NCBI RefSeq assembly: GCF_002104995.1
Contig: NW_024468255.1
Span: 186,001-250,000 of the forward strand
Length of the DNA: 64,000 bases
Direction: 5' to 3'
Source: Linderina pennispora
Taxonomy: Eukaryota; Kickxellomycota; Kickxellomycetes; Kickxellales; Kickxellaceae
The position numbers and the translations under genes are program-made. Numbering within the stretch: position 1 is the stretch's first letter; every line of letters starts with the position of its first letter. This document shows positions 9,928 to 20,201 of this stretch, in pieces. A model generated the notes under the pieces. The model saw only the letters and a list, made by a program, of their open reading frames with translations, was not told the DNA's origin and searched no databases.

Positions 9928-10668
9928 ACCAAAAATAATATCCTGCCATAAATGTAGCCATGGATAGCCCTATGTGGTCGAGATGAAGCACAGCTTGGGG
10001 TGGCGGTGTCGTCACGACTGTGCATTGCCAAATGCCACTTGGGTTCAGCCGGCAGATAGAAGCACTACTCCCCAACCTTTAGTCGTTGGCAGCGTGGTGT
10101 GCTTTTGCTTATGAATGTCGGACAGGATCTGCTAACCACGGAGTAACGATGAGCGATAATGTGTAACCTCAGTAAACAATTTGTCATCAGCATGGCTGCA
10201 TTCCCGCTGGTGAGGATGGGCCAGCTGATAATAATAGAACCGGACTACAAGTATCCTTGGCAGGAGCCATGCTCTTAGTCAGCCTCAGCCCTGCGGATGT
10301 GCTGCGGTGCACCAGCAAGCCAAGAGTGGATTCGCTCACAAAAGTAGGGAGACAGACAAACGAGTTTCCGTTTGGTCGCGTTTCCTTGGCAAGGTGGAGC
10401 AAAGTGGCAACACGTCTGTAAACGAAAGGAAAATTTTTTTATCCATATCCGGCTTGAGCCAATAGCCTTGATTACTGATAGCCTCGGTGTTCTGGCGCTA
10501 CTGCTTATTGGCCTGCGGACCAGAGATTCGCCCAGGCTGATATAAAAACCCAGATGCCTGGTGTACTTTGTCTTCGAAACACCTGTTTTGTTCAGCATAT
10601 TCGTGCTTTTCTTAACTTTTTCTAGCCTGCATAACAAACACATATTTATACTCCTTGCTATTGTAGCC
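9928..10668. other. Intergenic region with promoter of the small unknown gene
   Basis: A 741 bp gap between two plus-strand genes. A clear TATAAAA element at 10541-10547 lies 128 bp before the next ATG. The rest shows no supported gene. Confidence 0.5.
10541..10547 (+). promoter_or_regulatory. TATA box of small unknown gene (copy 1)
   Basis: TATAAAA lies 128 bp before the ATG at 10669. The paralogue at 56109 has a TATAAA at almost exactly the same distance, which supports both starts. Confidence 0.6.
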
Positions 10669-10989
10669 ATGGTCGCATCAGTAGCCATTAGCCACCCGGT
10701 CGCTGTTGATCCTGTGCAGCAGCACCAGCAGCAGCAAGAGCTCAATTCCAGACCTAGCAAGATGGTCGTCAGAGAGGGAATCCACACCGGCCGATCCTTT
10801 GACGAGCTGTCACCCGATGAACGCGATACCTACCTGGCTGATATTGAGCTCGATTTCCGCAAATACATCGGCGACAACCGGCCCAAGGGCGGGTTCGTGT
10901 TCTACCCAAACTCTCGGCAGATCATGAAGGCAATCTCGACACTGTACCAAACACTCGCGGCTATTGACTTCTCCGACATTTTTGAATAG
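10669..10989 (+). CDS. Small conserved protein of unknown function (copy 1)
   Basis: A 106-residue protein that I do not recognise. The N-terminal 30 residues are low-complexity and Gln-rich. Residues about 37-106 align closely with the product at 56109-56414: HTGRSFDELSPDERDTYLAD, IELDFRKYIGDNRPK, GFVFYPNSRQIMKA and IDFSDIFE are shared with few changes. The core is acidic and amphipathic with a predicted helix around the LSPxERDxYLADIELDFR segment. There is no signal peptide in this reading; the first 12 residues are only mildly hydrophobic. Strong conservation against a variable N terminus, plus a matching TATA distance, shows that both copies are real genes. A short regulatory or structural role is possible but not shown. 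Confidence 0.8.
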   Translation: MVASVAISHPVAVDPVQQHQQQQELNSRPSKMVVREGIHTGRSFDELSPDERDTYLADIELDFRKYIGDNRPKGGFVFYPNSRQIMKAISTLYQTLAAIDFSDIFE

Positions 10990-12310
10990 TTGGAGCAGCC
11001 CAATAGCCCGGTCTATTTCCTCTCTTTGTATATTCAGTTTTAGCTTTTTATTACTCTTTACTCTTGCATGCCAGCTAGTCGGAGGGGAGTGTAGGCCAGT
11101 GGCTCATTGCGCTACTACACTCAGCCTTTTATTATACACGCTATCCTTTGCATATCCTCAGCGAGGCTGTGTGAAAATGCACGCCTTCTTCTGCAGCTTT
11201 CACACCCTCCTTTGTTTATACCTTTTACTACCTTTTTCACTTTGTCAATAAAACTTGAGAGACACATGGATAGAATGATTCTTGTATTTACATGGAACTA
11301 GGACTGTATTCCAAAAAGACCGCTTGAGCGTGAGCCAGAAAAGCGAGTGCCGCTAGCCAGAGCAGCCTACAGCTGCTTCGTCTACGCAAAATCTCACCTC
11401 CTCAATATCCTTCCCACCTGCAATGCATACCTGGATGTCTGTGTGAGGGAGGTGTAGATCTTGCCGTTGACGAAGCAGTCTTGGCGTGTCCTTGCCACGG
11501 AGTGGAAATGAGGCGAGGACGAGTGTGGATGATGCGCCATATCAGGTATACCGTTTGGTATATGTGCGTGCAGATGCACAGCAGACTCTGGGTGCTTGTG
11601 CATGTCAGTCGGTCATCTTGACGAGGGGCTGTATGAGCAGCGAGTGTCAAGAAGGAGGAATGGGGGATAGAGGGAATGTGCTTGCTGTGTTGGTGTGTCA
11701 GTCGTCAAAGTCTGGCACTCTCTGGGACTTGTTTCATGCCTGGTTAGGGCTTGAGTTTGCAACTCCAGCGTTCCAGCGTTCCAGCGTTAGGGAGGAGCTG
11801 CTGCTGTGCCTGTCAGGCCGGCGGTGCCTGCCATTTTGTGATCCTTCTGTGCCGAAATCAGGAGCTGCAGACCACACACGATGCTGGATATTTCCTGGCT
11901 ACCCAGCCAGTATATCCAGGAGCGCTCTGCGTAGGCGGGATCTGTCCATTGTGATGGGAGCCAGTCCTCCACTCTCTGGCATGGCACATTGCCGCTCGCT
12001 CCAGCCGTGCACATTGGCATTCCAGCAAACCGACTATGCCGGTGCTGCTGACCAGCAGTGCTGCTGCAAGAGACTCGGCCACTAAAGACACAAGTGCTTG
12101 ATCCTTAGACTCATTGCTGCCTAGCGGTCTCCACCAGTACCGGCTGTCAGCATACCGGCATATACAAAGACCGCGTGGTACGTGATAGCAACAAGCAATG
12201 GTGATGGTGCAGCACACACATATTTGCCTTGTTGCTTTACATACAGTCTACTCAATAAACAGTACTTCAGAACTGATCTCTAATCTCTACACAGCCTGCG
12301 TGTCGAAGCC
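10990..12310. other. Non-coding flank and outer part of the left repeat arm
   Basis: It holds the 3' end of the small unknown gene and, from 11283, the outer repeat arm. Open frames such as 11486-12085 are broken in the matching part of the other arm by differences in a short tandem repeat (about 11762-11790), so they are unlikely to code. Confidence 0.6.
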
Positions 12311-14835
12311 TCACATTACCATGTTGTGTTGGTAGTGAGGCATCGGATCATAGTATCTGAACACGGCAGGACTACCATCCACACTGCTGCTGGTGGTGCC
12401 ACCGCGTGCTGACTGAAGGTCCTGCTGCAACGGCGAGGTCATAGCTGGTAGCGTGTTTGTAAGTGGCGGTATGCTGATAAGAGACACTGGCAAGCTGGTC
12501 GCAGCCAGTGCCATCATCTGGGTGGGGTGCGGAGCGAACTGCATCATGGAGTAGTCCGGGGTTGTCTGTCCGGTGGTAATCATGTGGTGAAGCAGTGCTG
12601 CATCGCCGTCGAGTGAAAAAGTGAACTGAGGTGCCATACTGCAAAGCACATTGCCAGGCATGTTACCAAGCACATTGCCAGGAATATTGGCTGTCTGCTG
12701 TCCCATGTCCATCGCCTGAAGTGGGGCATTCAGGTGCAGTCCTCCAGCTGCTGCCTCGACCATCTGCATTTGCCTAAGGCTAATATACGGTATATCAGCT
12801 GCCTCTTGTGCAAAATGAACCACCGGGCCAGCAAGCCCAGCAGCCTCGCTGGACAGAGCCATCACCTGGTGCTCCAGAGCTGCATCCAGACCTACGTGCT
12901 GTCTGCCATGCATGCACAGCCTCTTGATAGCCTTCCTGCGACTGCACTTGCGGACCCGCTCAACAAAGAACTCGCCAGTCGGCTTAAGGATGATCTTGCG
13001 GTCGCGGCCGTGCGTCTTGAGTGCCAGCCCACATGAATTGCACACCGAGCTGCCATCTCTCGGACTGCGCCGCCACGTCGACGTCTCGATGGTGCAGCAG
13101 TGCGAGCACATCTTGATCTCACCACCATGGTCATCCTGCAGTGGCACCTTTGCTGCGCTTTCCTCGAACCTCTGCAGATCCTCGAGTTCGCTCGGCGACA
13201 GCTGTCTGCGTCTTGGGTCGATAGGCGACAGACACGACAGCCCGCCTTTCAGCCGGAACTTGCATTTGTGGGGTGCGTCAGGCACACACTTGGCAGCAGT
13301 GCAGTAGGTGAGTCCAGCGGCTCGGTAGGCATCTAGCAGGCCGATGAGGTAGTAGCTGGGGATGGTGGAAAAGGCTGGTGGGATGTAAGGGAACGGCAGG
13401 TCGCGCTTGGTGGGATCTGATTCTGCTGGTTCTGGTTCTGCGGGTTCTGGTTCTGCGGGTTCTGGTTCTGCAGGTTCTGATGCCGGTGGCAGCGCAGCCT
13501 CGCCAGCTGCTGTATCAGCGGCAGCAGCGTCATCCACAGGTGGAATGGGGCCAGTGGCTGTGAATAGTGAGGCATTCGACCAGTAGTCCTCGCTGTAGAC
13601 TTGGCGCTCAGATATATTGCCAGTGCCAGCAGTGTGGCAGGCGATAGTGTCGATAGGACGGCGCATGTATTCAGATGTATCAGTACGAGCACTGTGTCTT
13701 GAGTGATGGCTTGGTATGTGGATAGTGGAGTGTGTTCTTGGCGGTGATAGCAATGAAAGTGTAGGAATGTATTTTGAGGATTGCAGGTTGTAGATTGCAG
13801 GTTGTAGTAAAGGAATGAAAGTGGACTTGCACAAATCACTCGTCCGGTTTATATGCTGTCCCTATGCATACCTCACTGGCTGGCCGTTAGGCACTGCTCA
13901 TGGCACGGCCACACCTATGCGTCTACTCCACGCTTCTATTTTACCGGAGCATTGGCAGGCTGTCACCAACAATGAGCACATGGCACGCCTATCTGCTATC
14001 CTTGCACCGTAGTCTCACGTTCCATCCTCGCACTATTTTACGCATTGCTTTCGCGTCGGCATCGACAAATATAGACCTTGCCTCACTTGCCAATTAAGGC
14101 GGTTGCCAGGACGCTATTTGGCAAGCGTGAGCGTAGTCAGTACATTCTCACCTGCGAATCTCTCCTTTTGCTGAAGCTGACATTCACAGTCGGCATAGCA
14201 CAGCCCAACGGCTAATGCGATAAATGGTGCCATGCCAGGATCCTGCCAGTGTGCTAGCATGCACAAAGCGCAGCTTGGCAGTGTATGGTTGGAGGCATCA
14301 CATTTCGCATAGTTGGTGCTGATACATATCACGGAATTGTGCTGCATTCTATTTCTAGAATCAGTCGACTTTGTAGCACGGTCCGCCATTTGTGGACTGG
14401 ATTTCGCCTAGAGCAGCTGGCTAAACCGACGCCTCTCATCACTCCCAAAGCGTGTACGTTGCATCGCCGTGCACTTTGCATTTGGCTGTTAGGATAGAGG
14501 AGGTGTGGCATAGTCCAAAGGCAGTTTGGGACCTGAGAGTGGCTCTGTTTGGATCGGCGCCTATTGGATGTACATTCTGATTCTTGATGCGAAACTGAGT
14601 GCTCCTCTGTCCTCATTAAGATTGTTTTGTGTGCTTTCTAAGCAGATCAATAGTGTGGCAATGTACATATTGCCTGTTATGTAGACACATTATCCCTGAG
14701 ATCGCTTGTATTGGTTGTTTCTAACCCAGAGATCCCCACATGCTGTGAGCCTCCCGAAATGCGAATATACACACGATCAACTAGAGCATATTCATGATTC
14801 ACCAGTTTGTGTGGCCACACCTTGCTCCGGCTATT
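11283..14835 (+). repeat. Left arm of large inverted repeat
   Basis: This 3553 bp arm is the reverse complement of 19033-22649. The boundary was set by eye: identity starts at TGTATTTACATGG (11283) and stops after CTCCGGCTATT (14835), where the flanks diverge at once. The arm holds one GATA factor gene (12311-13666) and its flanks. The inner part, from about 13054 to 14835, is nearly identical to the other arm apart from a 48 bp indel and at least one base change near 14786. The outer part carries many more substitutions. Confidence 0.95.
12311..13666 (-). CDS. GATA-type zinc-finger transcription factor (left copy)
   Basis: A 451-residue protein from ATG 13666 (MRRPIDTIACH). The frame stays open upstream, but no ATG occurs there. 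A Glu/Pro-rich repeat (AEPEPAEPEP) covers about 65-82. A Cys-rich stretch (AKCVPDAPHKCKF) follows. The GATA finger is at about 187-212 with the spacing CX2C-X18-CX2C (CSHC ... CNSC), and a basic tail RKCSRRKAIKR follows after about 20 residues. The rest is Ala, Met and Gln-rich and may be an activation region. GATA factors bind WGATAR DNA. Compared with the right copy it lacks 16 residues and has about a dozen substitutions, all after the finger. One of these puts Cys in place of Arg in the basic tail. Both copies are intact, and their promoters face the spacer. Confidence 0.88.
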   Translation of the reverse strand: MRRPIDTIACHTAGTGNISERQVYSEDYWSNASLFTATGPIPPVDDAAAADTAAGEAALPPASEPAEPEPAEPEPAEPEPAESDPTKRDLPFPYIPPAFSTIPSYYLIGLLDAYRAAGLTYCTAAKCVPDAPHKCKFRLKGGLSCLSPIDPRRRQLSPSELEDLQRFEESAAKVPLQDDHGGEIKMCSHCCTIETSTWRRSPRDGSSVCNSCGLALKTHGRDRKIILKPTGEFFVERVRKCSRRKAIKRLCMHGRQHVGLDAALEHQVMALSSEAAGLAGPVVHFAQEAADIPYISLRQMQMVEAAAGGLHLNAPLQAMDMGQQTANIPGNVLGNMPGNVLCSMAPQFTFSLDGDAALLHHMITTGQTTPDYSMMQFAPHPTQMMALAATSLPVSLISIPPLTNTLPAMTSPLQQDLQSARGGTTSSSVDGSPAVFRYYDPMPHYQHNMVM

Positions 14836-16328
14836 TCTTGCATGCTATCGGATAATTTCACCGTTATCATACATATCCTTCTCTCTGATTAGCATGATAT
14901 CATATAATTGTATTGTTTTTTGTTGTGTCTCGGATACTATACACTTGGATACACAACCTCGTGCAACTGTCTGGAATGCATTTACTCTCCAGGCACCTTT
15001 CCAATGTGTATATTGAATGTATGGAATATGCTACATGAAAGAAGGAAGGAGGAATCGCCAGGTGAAAGGGGCGGGTTCCCGTCTAAGTAGTGGCGCCAGC
15101 CGCCTGGAATAGTATGGCTGGCCATTGTAACCTAAAGGTCTTGATCCATGGATTCTTGAAATCATGTGGATTTGGAACTACAGTTTAAAGTAAATTGATC
15201 TTAAGGGCTACTTTGCAGCATATAAAAAATGACTACATATCAAACTGCTCTTGAAGCATACACGATTATAAAGCCACTAGACTCTACACCTGTTACTAAG
15301 CAATGCCATATGGTGCTAGCTACCACTCTTGCATTCGCATGAATTGCGATGTTCGGGACACCACATCGACAGAATCACTAGGGATCTGATCATACCCCTC
15401 ATTCTTGTCTATACAAGACAAGCGGGTCGGCCGTACAGATAAATTCCTCAGTTTTATTCTTTTACTCAATATACCAACACGACAGAATGTAGTATCAGCT
15501 GCCATAAGCCCGATCTATAATATTACTGCTATATTTTCTCTTGACAATGATTTGTACCTGCAATTTGCTTTAGATCCGTCTTGCACTCAATGAAATTACT
15601 GAAACCAAGACCAATACAGTCTCTATCCCTCTTGCAAACATATAGCCCTTAGTGTCAAGCTATTGCAAAGAAAGCGGCAGTTGATTTATAGCTACCGTAT
15701 CAGCTCCATATATAAGAGGGAGTATCCATATCGCCTCAATTTCATCTAAGCGATTTCCTCAAGTATTCCTACTTCAATGTACAAGATTGTCCGAACTATA
15801 CATCTGAGCCTTTGCATTCACTCTACCCTCACCTATCTTATCTTCACAGTTATTTGTGCACGAGATATATCCTGTCTGGTGTAAAGGATAAAACAGTAAT
15901 ACAGATTCAGATATCTTCAGGGTTGCTAAATGATCGTGCCGACCACACGCGTCGATACCTGCAAAACTTTGGAACCAAATTGTCTTGCCGCCACTCAACA
16001 TTGAACCCTCTTGACAGGTACTTCCACACCTTGGTGGTCCACAAAATGGCCCAGAGACAATCAGTAAAACTAGGTGCATTGTCTGCTTCTTGGAAACATA
16101 CTGTGAAAGCCACATGTTACAAAGGCTGTTTTCCATTTACAGTGCCACGGATAATAGGAGGCTGTAAAATACCAGCAAGGAACGTTGATTGGGTCGAGTG
16201 TGCCACCTGCTGAAAGTGCTCCTGGCTTGGCAGCGCACTATTTTCTGTTCCTTCAAATCCTTTTCCCTTTACTTCAAATGCCCTCAGCTGCATATCGCTG
16301 TTGCCTTTAATAATTTTCCACTTTACAT
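13667..16328. other. Divergent region between left GATA gene and receptor gene 1
   Basis: A 2.66 kb gap. The part up to 14835 belongs to the repeat arm and carries the GATA promoter; a TATA element (minus-strand TATAAA) lies near 13848-13853. From 14836 on it is unique spacer, AT-richer than its surroundings. It holds a TATATAAG element near 15708-15715 and a 35-codon open frame at 15777-15884. No other gene is supported. Confidence 0.5.
15777..15884 (+). CDS. Possible short peptide ORF in the spacer
   Basis: A 35-codon frame starting MYKIVRTIHLSLCIHS, about 62 bp after a TATATAAG element. Most of it is hydrophobic and could act as a signal or membrane segment. No homologue is recognised, and chance ORFs of this size are common, so this is a weak call. 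It is listed because it sits with a plausible promoter inside the palindrome spacer. Confidence 0.15.
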   Translation: MYKIVRTIHLSLCIHSTLTYLIFTVICARDISCLV

Positions 16329-17420
16329 ATGTCGTTTGAGCTAACACCGTTCGAGCAGTCGCGAGTCGAAATTGCGGCATTCCTCGATGTGAAGCTGGAC
16401 CCAATCAGCCATGTTGACTTGTCTACCATTATTGTGGTCAGCATAGTTTATATGCTGGATCTTTTTGCGTTTATTTACCTGTTCCTCAACCGCAATTATC
16501 CTCCGATAAAAGCTAAAAGCGTGTATATTATGATCAGCTTGTATGCAGCAGCCGTATTGTGGTTCGTTGGCGATATCGTAACAAGCGGTCTAGTCCACCT
16601 ATATACCAGCAATGTTCTGATGGCTTGTAAGATGTACTTTATCTGGTTTAGAGCATCCTTCGGTACGACGTACATTGCCACCATATTCAGTGTCCGCACT
16701 TATGCATTACACCGTGTGTTTTGCCAAGACAAGCCGTTTAAAGGGAAGCTCGTATGGGTTTGCCCCGCATTGGCTGTGGGCTGGGTTTTGCTCCTCGCTG
16801 TGGTTTCCAGCCTATTGCCCGAGAGAATGACAACGTACTATGAGGACACACTGGATCTGTGCTATGCGAACACGAGGTATGCCGCCTTTGTTATTGGGAT
16901 GATATGCTGCTTCTATTCATATATTGTCCTGATCACTTGGCGACTTCGCAAGATACCATTCTCGTTCAACGAGTTCAGAGAGGTCGTTACTGCCTTGGTC
17001 ATCATCGGCGTGATCATTATTGTCAATTCGTTGGCTATATTCTCCGTCAGGATATACCCGGCCAGTGCAGCATGGCGAAACTCGCTTGTTTACATCGACC
17101 ACACATGCGCAAACATCGCGTTCTGGACAATTATGTGGGAACCATTCTATCAGTGTATCATGCATCGCGAGGAGTATTTGCAGTATTGGGTCGACACGTT
17201 GATGGAGGATGGCATGGAGGATGCATACAATCTTACGAACCGTTTCCCGAACGAGACAAAGCGTCTTGTCGATGGCACCGAACAAGACACAGCTGTTGAG
17301 TCAAGGAAGGATCTACACGACTATGGCAACGCTCCAAGCGGCAATGTTGCTGACGGAACATATTGCTTACCCGCAACGCTCTCCGAGCTGTGCTTAGCTA
17401 AAAAGCTCTCGCATGACTGA
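16329..17420 (+). CDS. Seven-transmembrane receptor-like protein 1
   Basis: A 363-residue membrane protein from ATG 16329, no intron needed. Seven hydrophobic segments are visible at about 33-53, 68-90, 98-125, 142-163, 185-205, 222-244 and 255-275. The N terminus of 30 residues is short and the C-terminal tail of about 85 residues is hydrophilic. The layout resembles fungal GPCR-like families with an N-terminal 7TM unit, including RGS-linked ones, but no RGS domain follows. Shared motifs with the neighbour at 17571-18560 are NRNYPPIKAK after TM1, WFRASFG in TM3, the SFNEF loop before TM6 and HREEY after TM7. The ligand and G-protein coupling are unknown. The gene is convergent with its paralogue, with 150 bp between the stop codons. 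Confidence 0.8.
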   Translation: MSFELTPFEQSRVEIAAFLDVKLDPISHVDLSTIIVVSIVYMLDLFAFIYLFLNRNYPPIKAKSVYIMISLYAAAVLWFVGDIVTSGLVHLYTSNVLMACKMYFIWFRASFGTTYIATIFSVRTYALHRVFCQDKPFKGKLVWVCPALAVGWVLLLAVVSSLLPERMTTYYEDTLDLCYANTRYAAFVIGMICCFYSYIVLITWRLRKIPFSFNEFREVVTALVIIGVIIIVNSLAIFSVRIYPASAAWRNSLVYIDHTCANIAFWTIMWEPFYQCIMHREEYLQYWVDTLMEDGMEDAYNLTNRFPNETKRLVDGTEQDTAVESRKDLHDYGNAPSGNVADGTYCLPATLSELCLAKKLSHD

Positions 17421-17570
17421 GCTTGTAGATCTGGTCCTCAGCATAGCCTGCTTCTACTGGCATTTGTTTCTCTCATTCACTATCAAGCAAATGAAAAAAT
17501 AAATTTATATATATGTACAGCAAAACGGAAGTATTGATATTTTGTGTCCAGCCACAGTCAATTTGGGCAA

Positions 17571-18560
17571 TCAGATGGACATTGCATGAACACGTGTCGT
17601 GCTGGATGAACTCTCGATCGATGACAGATACCGTGCCGTCATCCCATCATTGTGCATCTTCTCGAAGAACGCCTTCTGGTAGCCCTCTCGGTTAACCAGG
17701 CAATTGTATACTGGTGTTGTCACAAGGATGAAGAATGTCACCTGGCCAGCGATCACCTCGATCAATGCGCTTGTGGTTCGAGACCAGATAAACAAAATGT
17801 AGTTGGCTAGTATGTGCTGGATAATAGTCTCGTACGCTATCGCAATGCTGGTTATGATGCAGACCGCAAGCATCTCATAGTACTCGTTGAATGACGTGTT
17901 GATGTTGCGAGCTAGGAAAGTGGACAGAATTACCGCCAGCCACCCGAACCACACTATCCCAAATGCTATCTCTTTAAACCTGATAGTGTAGCGGCACACG
18001 TCGATGCCCTCAATGAGGAATACGCCCAAGGACTCGTGCAGCAATGTCGTGGTGAGGCCAAAGGCAAGGATAATAACGAGAAATATGATGACGGGAATCC
18101 AGTAAGACCAGCCCTTTACGGGCTTTCGGTAGCGAAATATTCGAATATAGGTGTAGAGCCGAAATACGTTCACGAAAGTGAACAAAAATACACCCAACAG
18201 CACGCGGAACCAAATCGCAAATAGGATACAGCTTCCGCTAAAACTGTTTATATTTCCGACATCCAGCTGTGTTGCGATGGACCCTATGTACCAGATGACT
18301 AGTGAGACGAACAGGACCACAAGCAGTGGTATATTTTTGGCCCGAATTGGAGGATATTTGCGATTCCAGACAATGTACAGCATCACGACGAGGTCGATTG
18401 CCAGCATCGCGGCGCCAAAAACCACAACTGCTGTGTCCCATCCCGAGTACGTCTGTATTATAACCTCTTGGCCGTCCATATAGATATGTATGTTTCGAGG
18501 AGTCGTAATATGTTTTGGGCTCGCATTTTCAGCAAGGCTTTGTGTCGCGAGTGCCGGCAT
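17571..18560 (-). CDS. Seven-transmembrane receptor-like protein 2
   Basis: A 329-residue paralogue of the convergent gene at 16329-17420, with seven hydrophobic segments. Matching motifs are NRKYPPIRAK after TM1, IWFRVLLG in TM3, the RNINTSFNEYYE loop before TM6 and NREGYQKAFF after TM7. Overall identity is low (I judge well under 40%), so the pair is old compared with the almost identical GATA copies that flank it. The tail is short and Ser-rich (SSIESSSSTTR). A receptor role is inferred from topology and family resemblance only. Confidence 0.8.
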   Translation of the reverse strand: MPALATQSLAENASPKHITTPRNIHIYMDGQEVIIQTYSGWDTAVVVFGAAMLAIDLVVMLYIVWNRKYPPIRAKNIPLLVVLFVSLVIWYIGSIATQLDVGNINSFSGSCILFAIWFRVLLGVFLFTFVNVFRLYTYIRIFRYRKPVKGWSYWIPVIIFLVIILAFGLTTTLLHESLGVFLIEGIDVCRYTIRFKEIAFGIVWFGWLAVILSTFLARNINTSFNEYYEMLAVCIITSIAIAYETIIQHILANYILFIWSRTTSALIEVIAGQVTFFILVTTPVYNCLVNREGYQKAFFEKMHNDGMTARYLSSIESSSSTTRVHAMSI

Positions 18561-20201
18561 CAGGTTTCATAGTGCGATGAAGGGCTGGAATTGGGTATAA
18601 GTACTGTATTGACAAAAAGGAAACAATAGTCGTGTAGGAAAGGAAAGAAGGAAATGCTTGGCATTCGCGATCTGAAGTAACGTCTATCAGCCGCATGATT
18701 TGAGGCGCTTAGAGAGGCAGAAGGGGCAGAGGAAATGCAACCGAGGTTCCAGAACCACTCATCAAATGCCCATTAAAGAAAGGTTTTACACCAATGGAAA
18801 TCATACCAAGTCCGAGGAACTTCCGGGTGTAAGAAAATATTGCTGAAACTATTAGGAGAAAATTTTTTATTCGCCAGAAAAGAAATGTTACTGTGCAACT
18901 ACAGCCCAGTGGAAAGCAAATACAACTTCCTCTCCGCACGTCGCGCATCAATTATGTGGAATATTCGTGAGGAGTACAGGTTGTTTGAATGTTGAAAAGG
19001 ATGAAGCATGGGCACTTTGGAAGGGTAATAATAATAGCCGGAGCAAGGTGTGGCCACACAAACTGGTGAATCATGAATATGTTCTAGTTGATCGTGTGTA
19101 TATTCGCATTTCGGGAGGCTCACAGCATGTGGGGATCTCTGGGTTAGAAACAACCAATACAAGCGATCTCAGGGATAATGTGTCTACATAACAGGCAATA
19201 TGTACATTGCCACACTATTGATCTGCTTAGAAAGCACACAAAACAATCTTAATGAGGACAGAGGAGCACTCAGTTTCGCATCAAGAATCAGAATGTACAT
19301 CCAATAGGCGCCGATCCAAACAGAGCCACTCTCAGGTCCCAAACTGCCTTTGGACTATGCCACACCTCCTCTATCCTAACAGCCAAATGCAAAGTGCACG
19401 GCGATGCAACGTACACGCTTTGGGAGTGATGAGAGGCGTCGGTTTAGCCAGCTGCTCTAGGCGAAATCCAGTCCACAAATGGCGGACCGTGCTACAAAGT
19501 CGACTGATTCTAGAAATAGAATGCAGCACAATTCCGTGATATGTATCAGCACCAACTATGCGAAATGTGATGCCTCCAACCATACACTGCCAAGCTGCGC
19601 TTTGTGCATGCTAGCACACTGGCAGGATCCTGGCATGGCACCATTTATCGCATTAGCCGTTGGGCTGTGCTATGCCGACTGTGAATGTCAGCTTCAGCAA
19701 AAGGAGAGATTCGCAGGTGAGAATGTACTGACTACGCTCACGCTTGCCAAATAGCGTCCTGGCAACCGCCTTAATTGGCAAGTGAGGCAAGGTCTATATT
19801 TGTCGATGCCGACGCGAAAGCAATGCGTAAAATAGTGCGAGGATGGAACGTGAGACTACGGTGCAAGGATAGCAGATAGGCGTGCCATGTGCTCATTGTT
19901 GGTGACAGCCTGCCAATGCTCCGGTAAAATAGAAGCGTGGAGTAGACGCATAGGTGTGGCCGTGCCATGAGCAGTGCCTAACGGCCAGCCAGTGAGGTAT
20001 GCATAGGGACAGCATATAAACCGGACGAGTGATTTGTGCAAGTCCACTTTCATTCCTTTACTACAACCTGCAATCTACAACCTGCAATCCTCAAAATACA
20101 TTCCTACACTTTCATTGCTATCACCGCCAAGAACACACTCCACTATCCACATACCAAGCCATCACTCAAGACACAGTGCTCGTACTGATACATCTGAATA
20201 C
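18561..20201. other. Divergent region between receptor gene 2 and right GATA gene
   Basis: 18561-19032 is unique spacer without a supported gene. From 19033 the right repeat arm begins and carries the GATA promoter. CATATAAA at 20013-20020 is the TATA element, about 185 bp before the ATG at 20202. Several ATG-initiated frames here are mirrored exactly in the left arm, but they show no domain and simply follow from near-identical DNA. Confidence 0.5.

Noticed and set aside
11486-12085. A 199-codon plus-strand frame in the left repeat arm
   Set aside because: The matching sequence in the right arm is split into two frames by tandem-repeat length differences, and no domain is seen.
13333-13839. 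A long overlapping frame rich in QNQNPQNQN beside the GATA start
   Set aside because: It is the shifted reading of the GATA gene's Pro/Glu repeat and begins without an ATG.
14114-14616. Several short frames with exact mirror copies at 19252-19754
   Set aside because: Their conservation only reflects near-identical DNA in the repeat arms. No domains, and no codon-level signal can be tested between identical copies.
15907-16113. A 68-codon minus-strand frame in the spacer
   Set aside because: No recognisable motif, and the opposite strand is open as well. It is probably chance.
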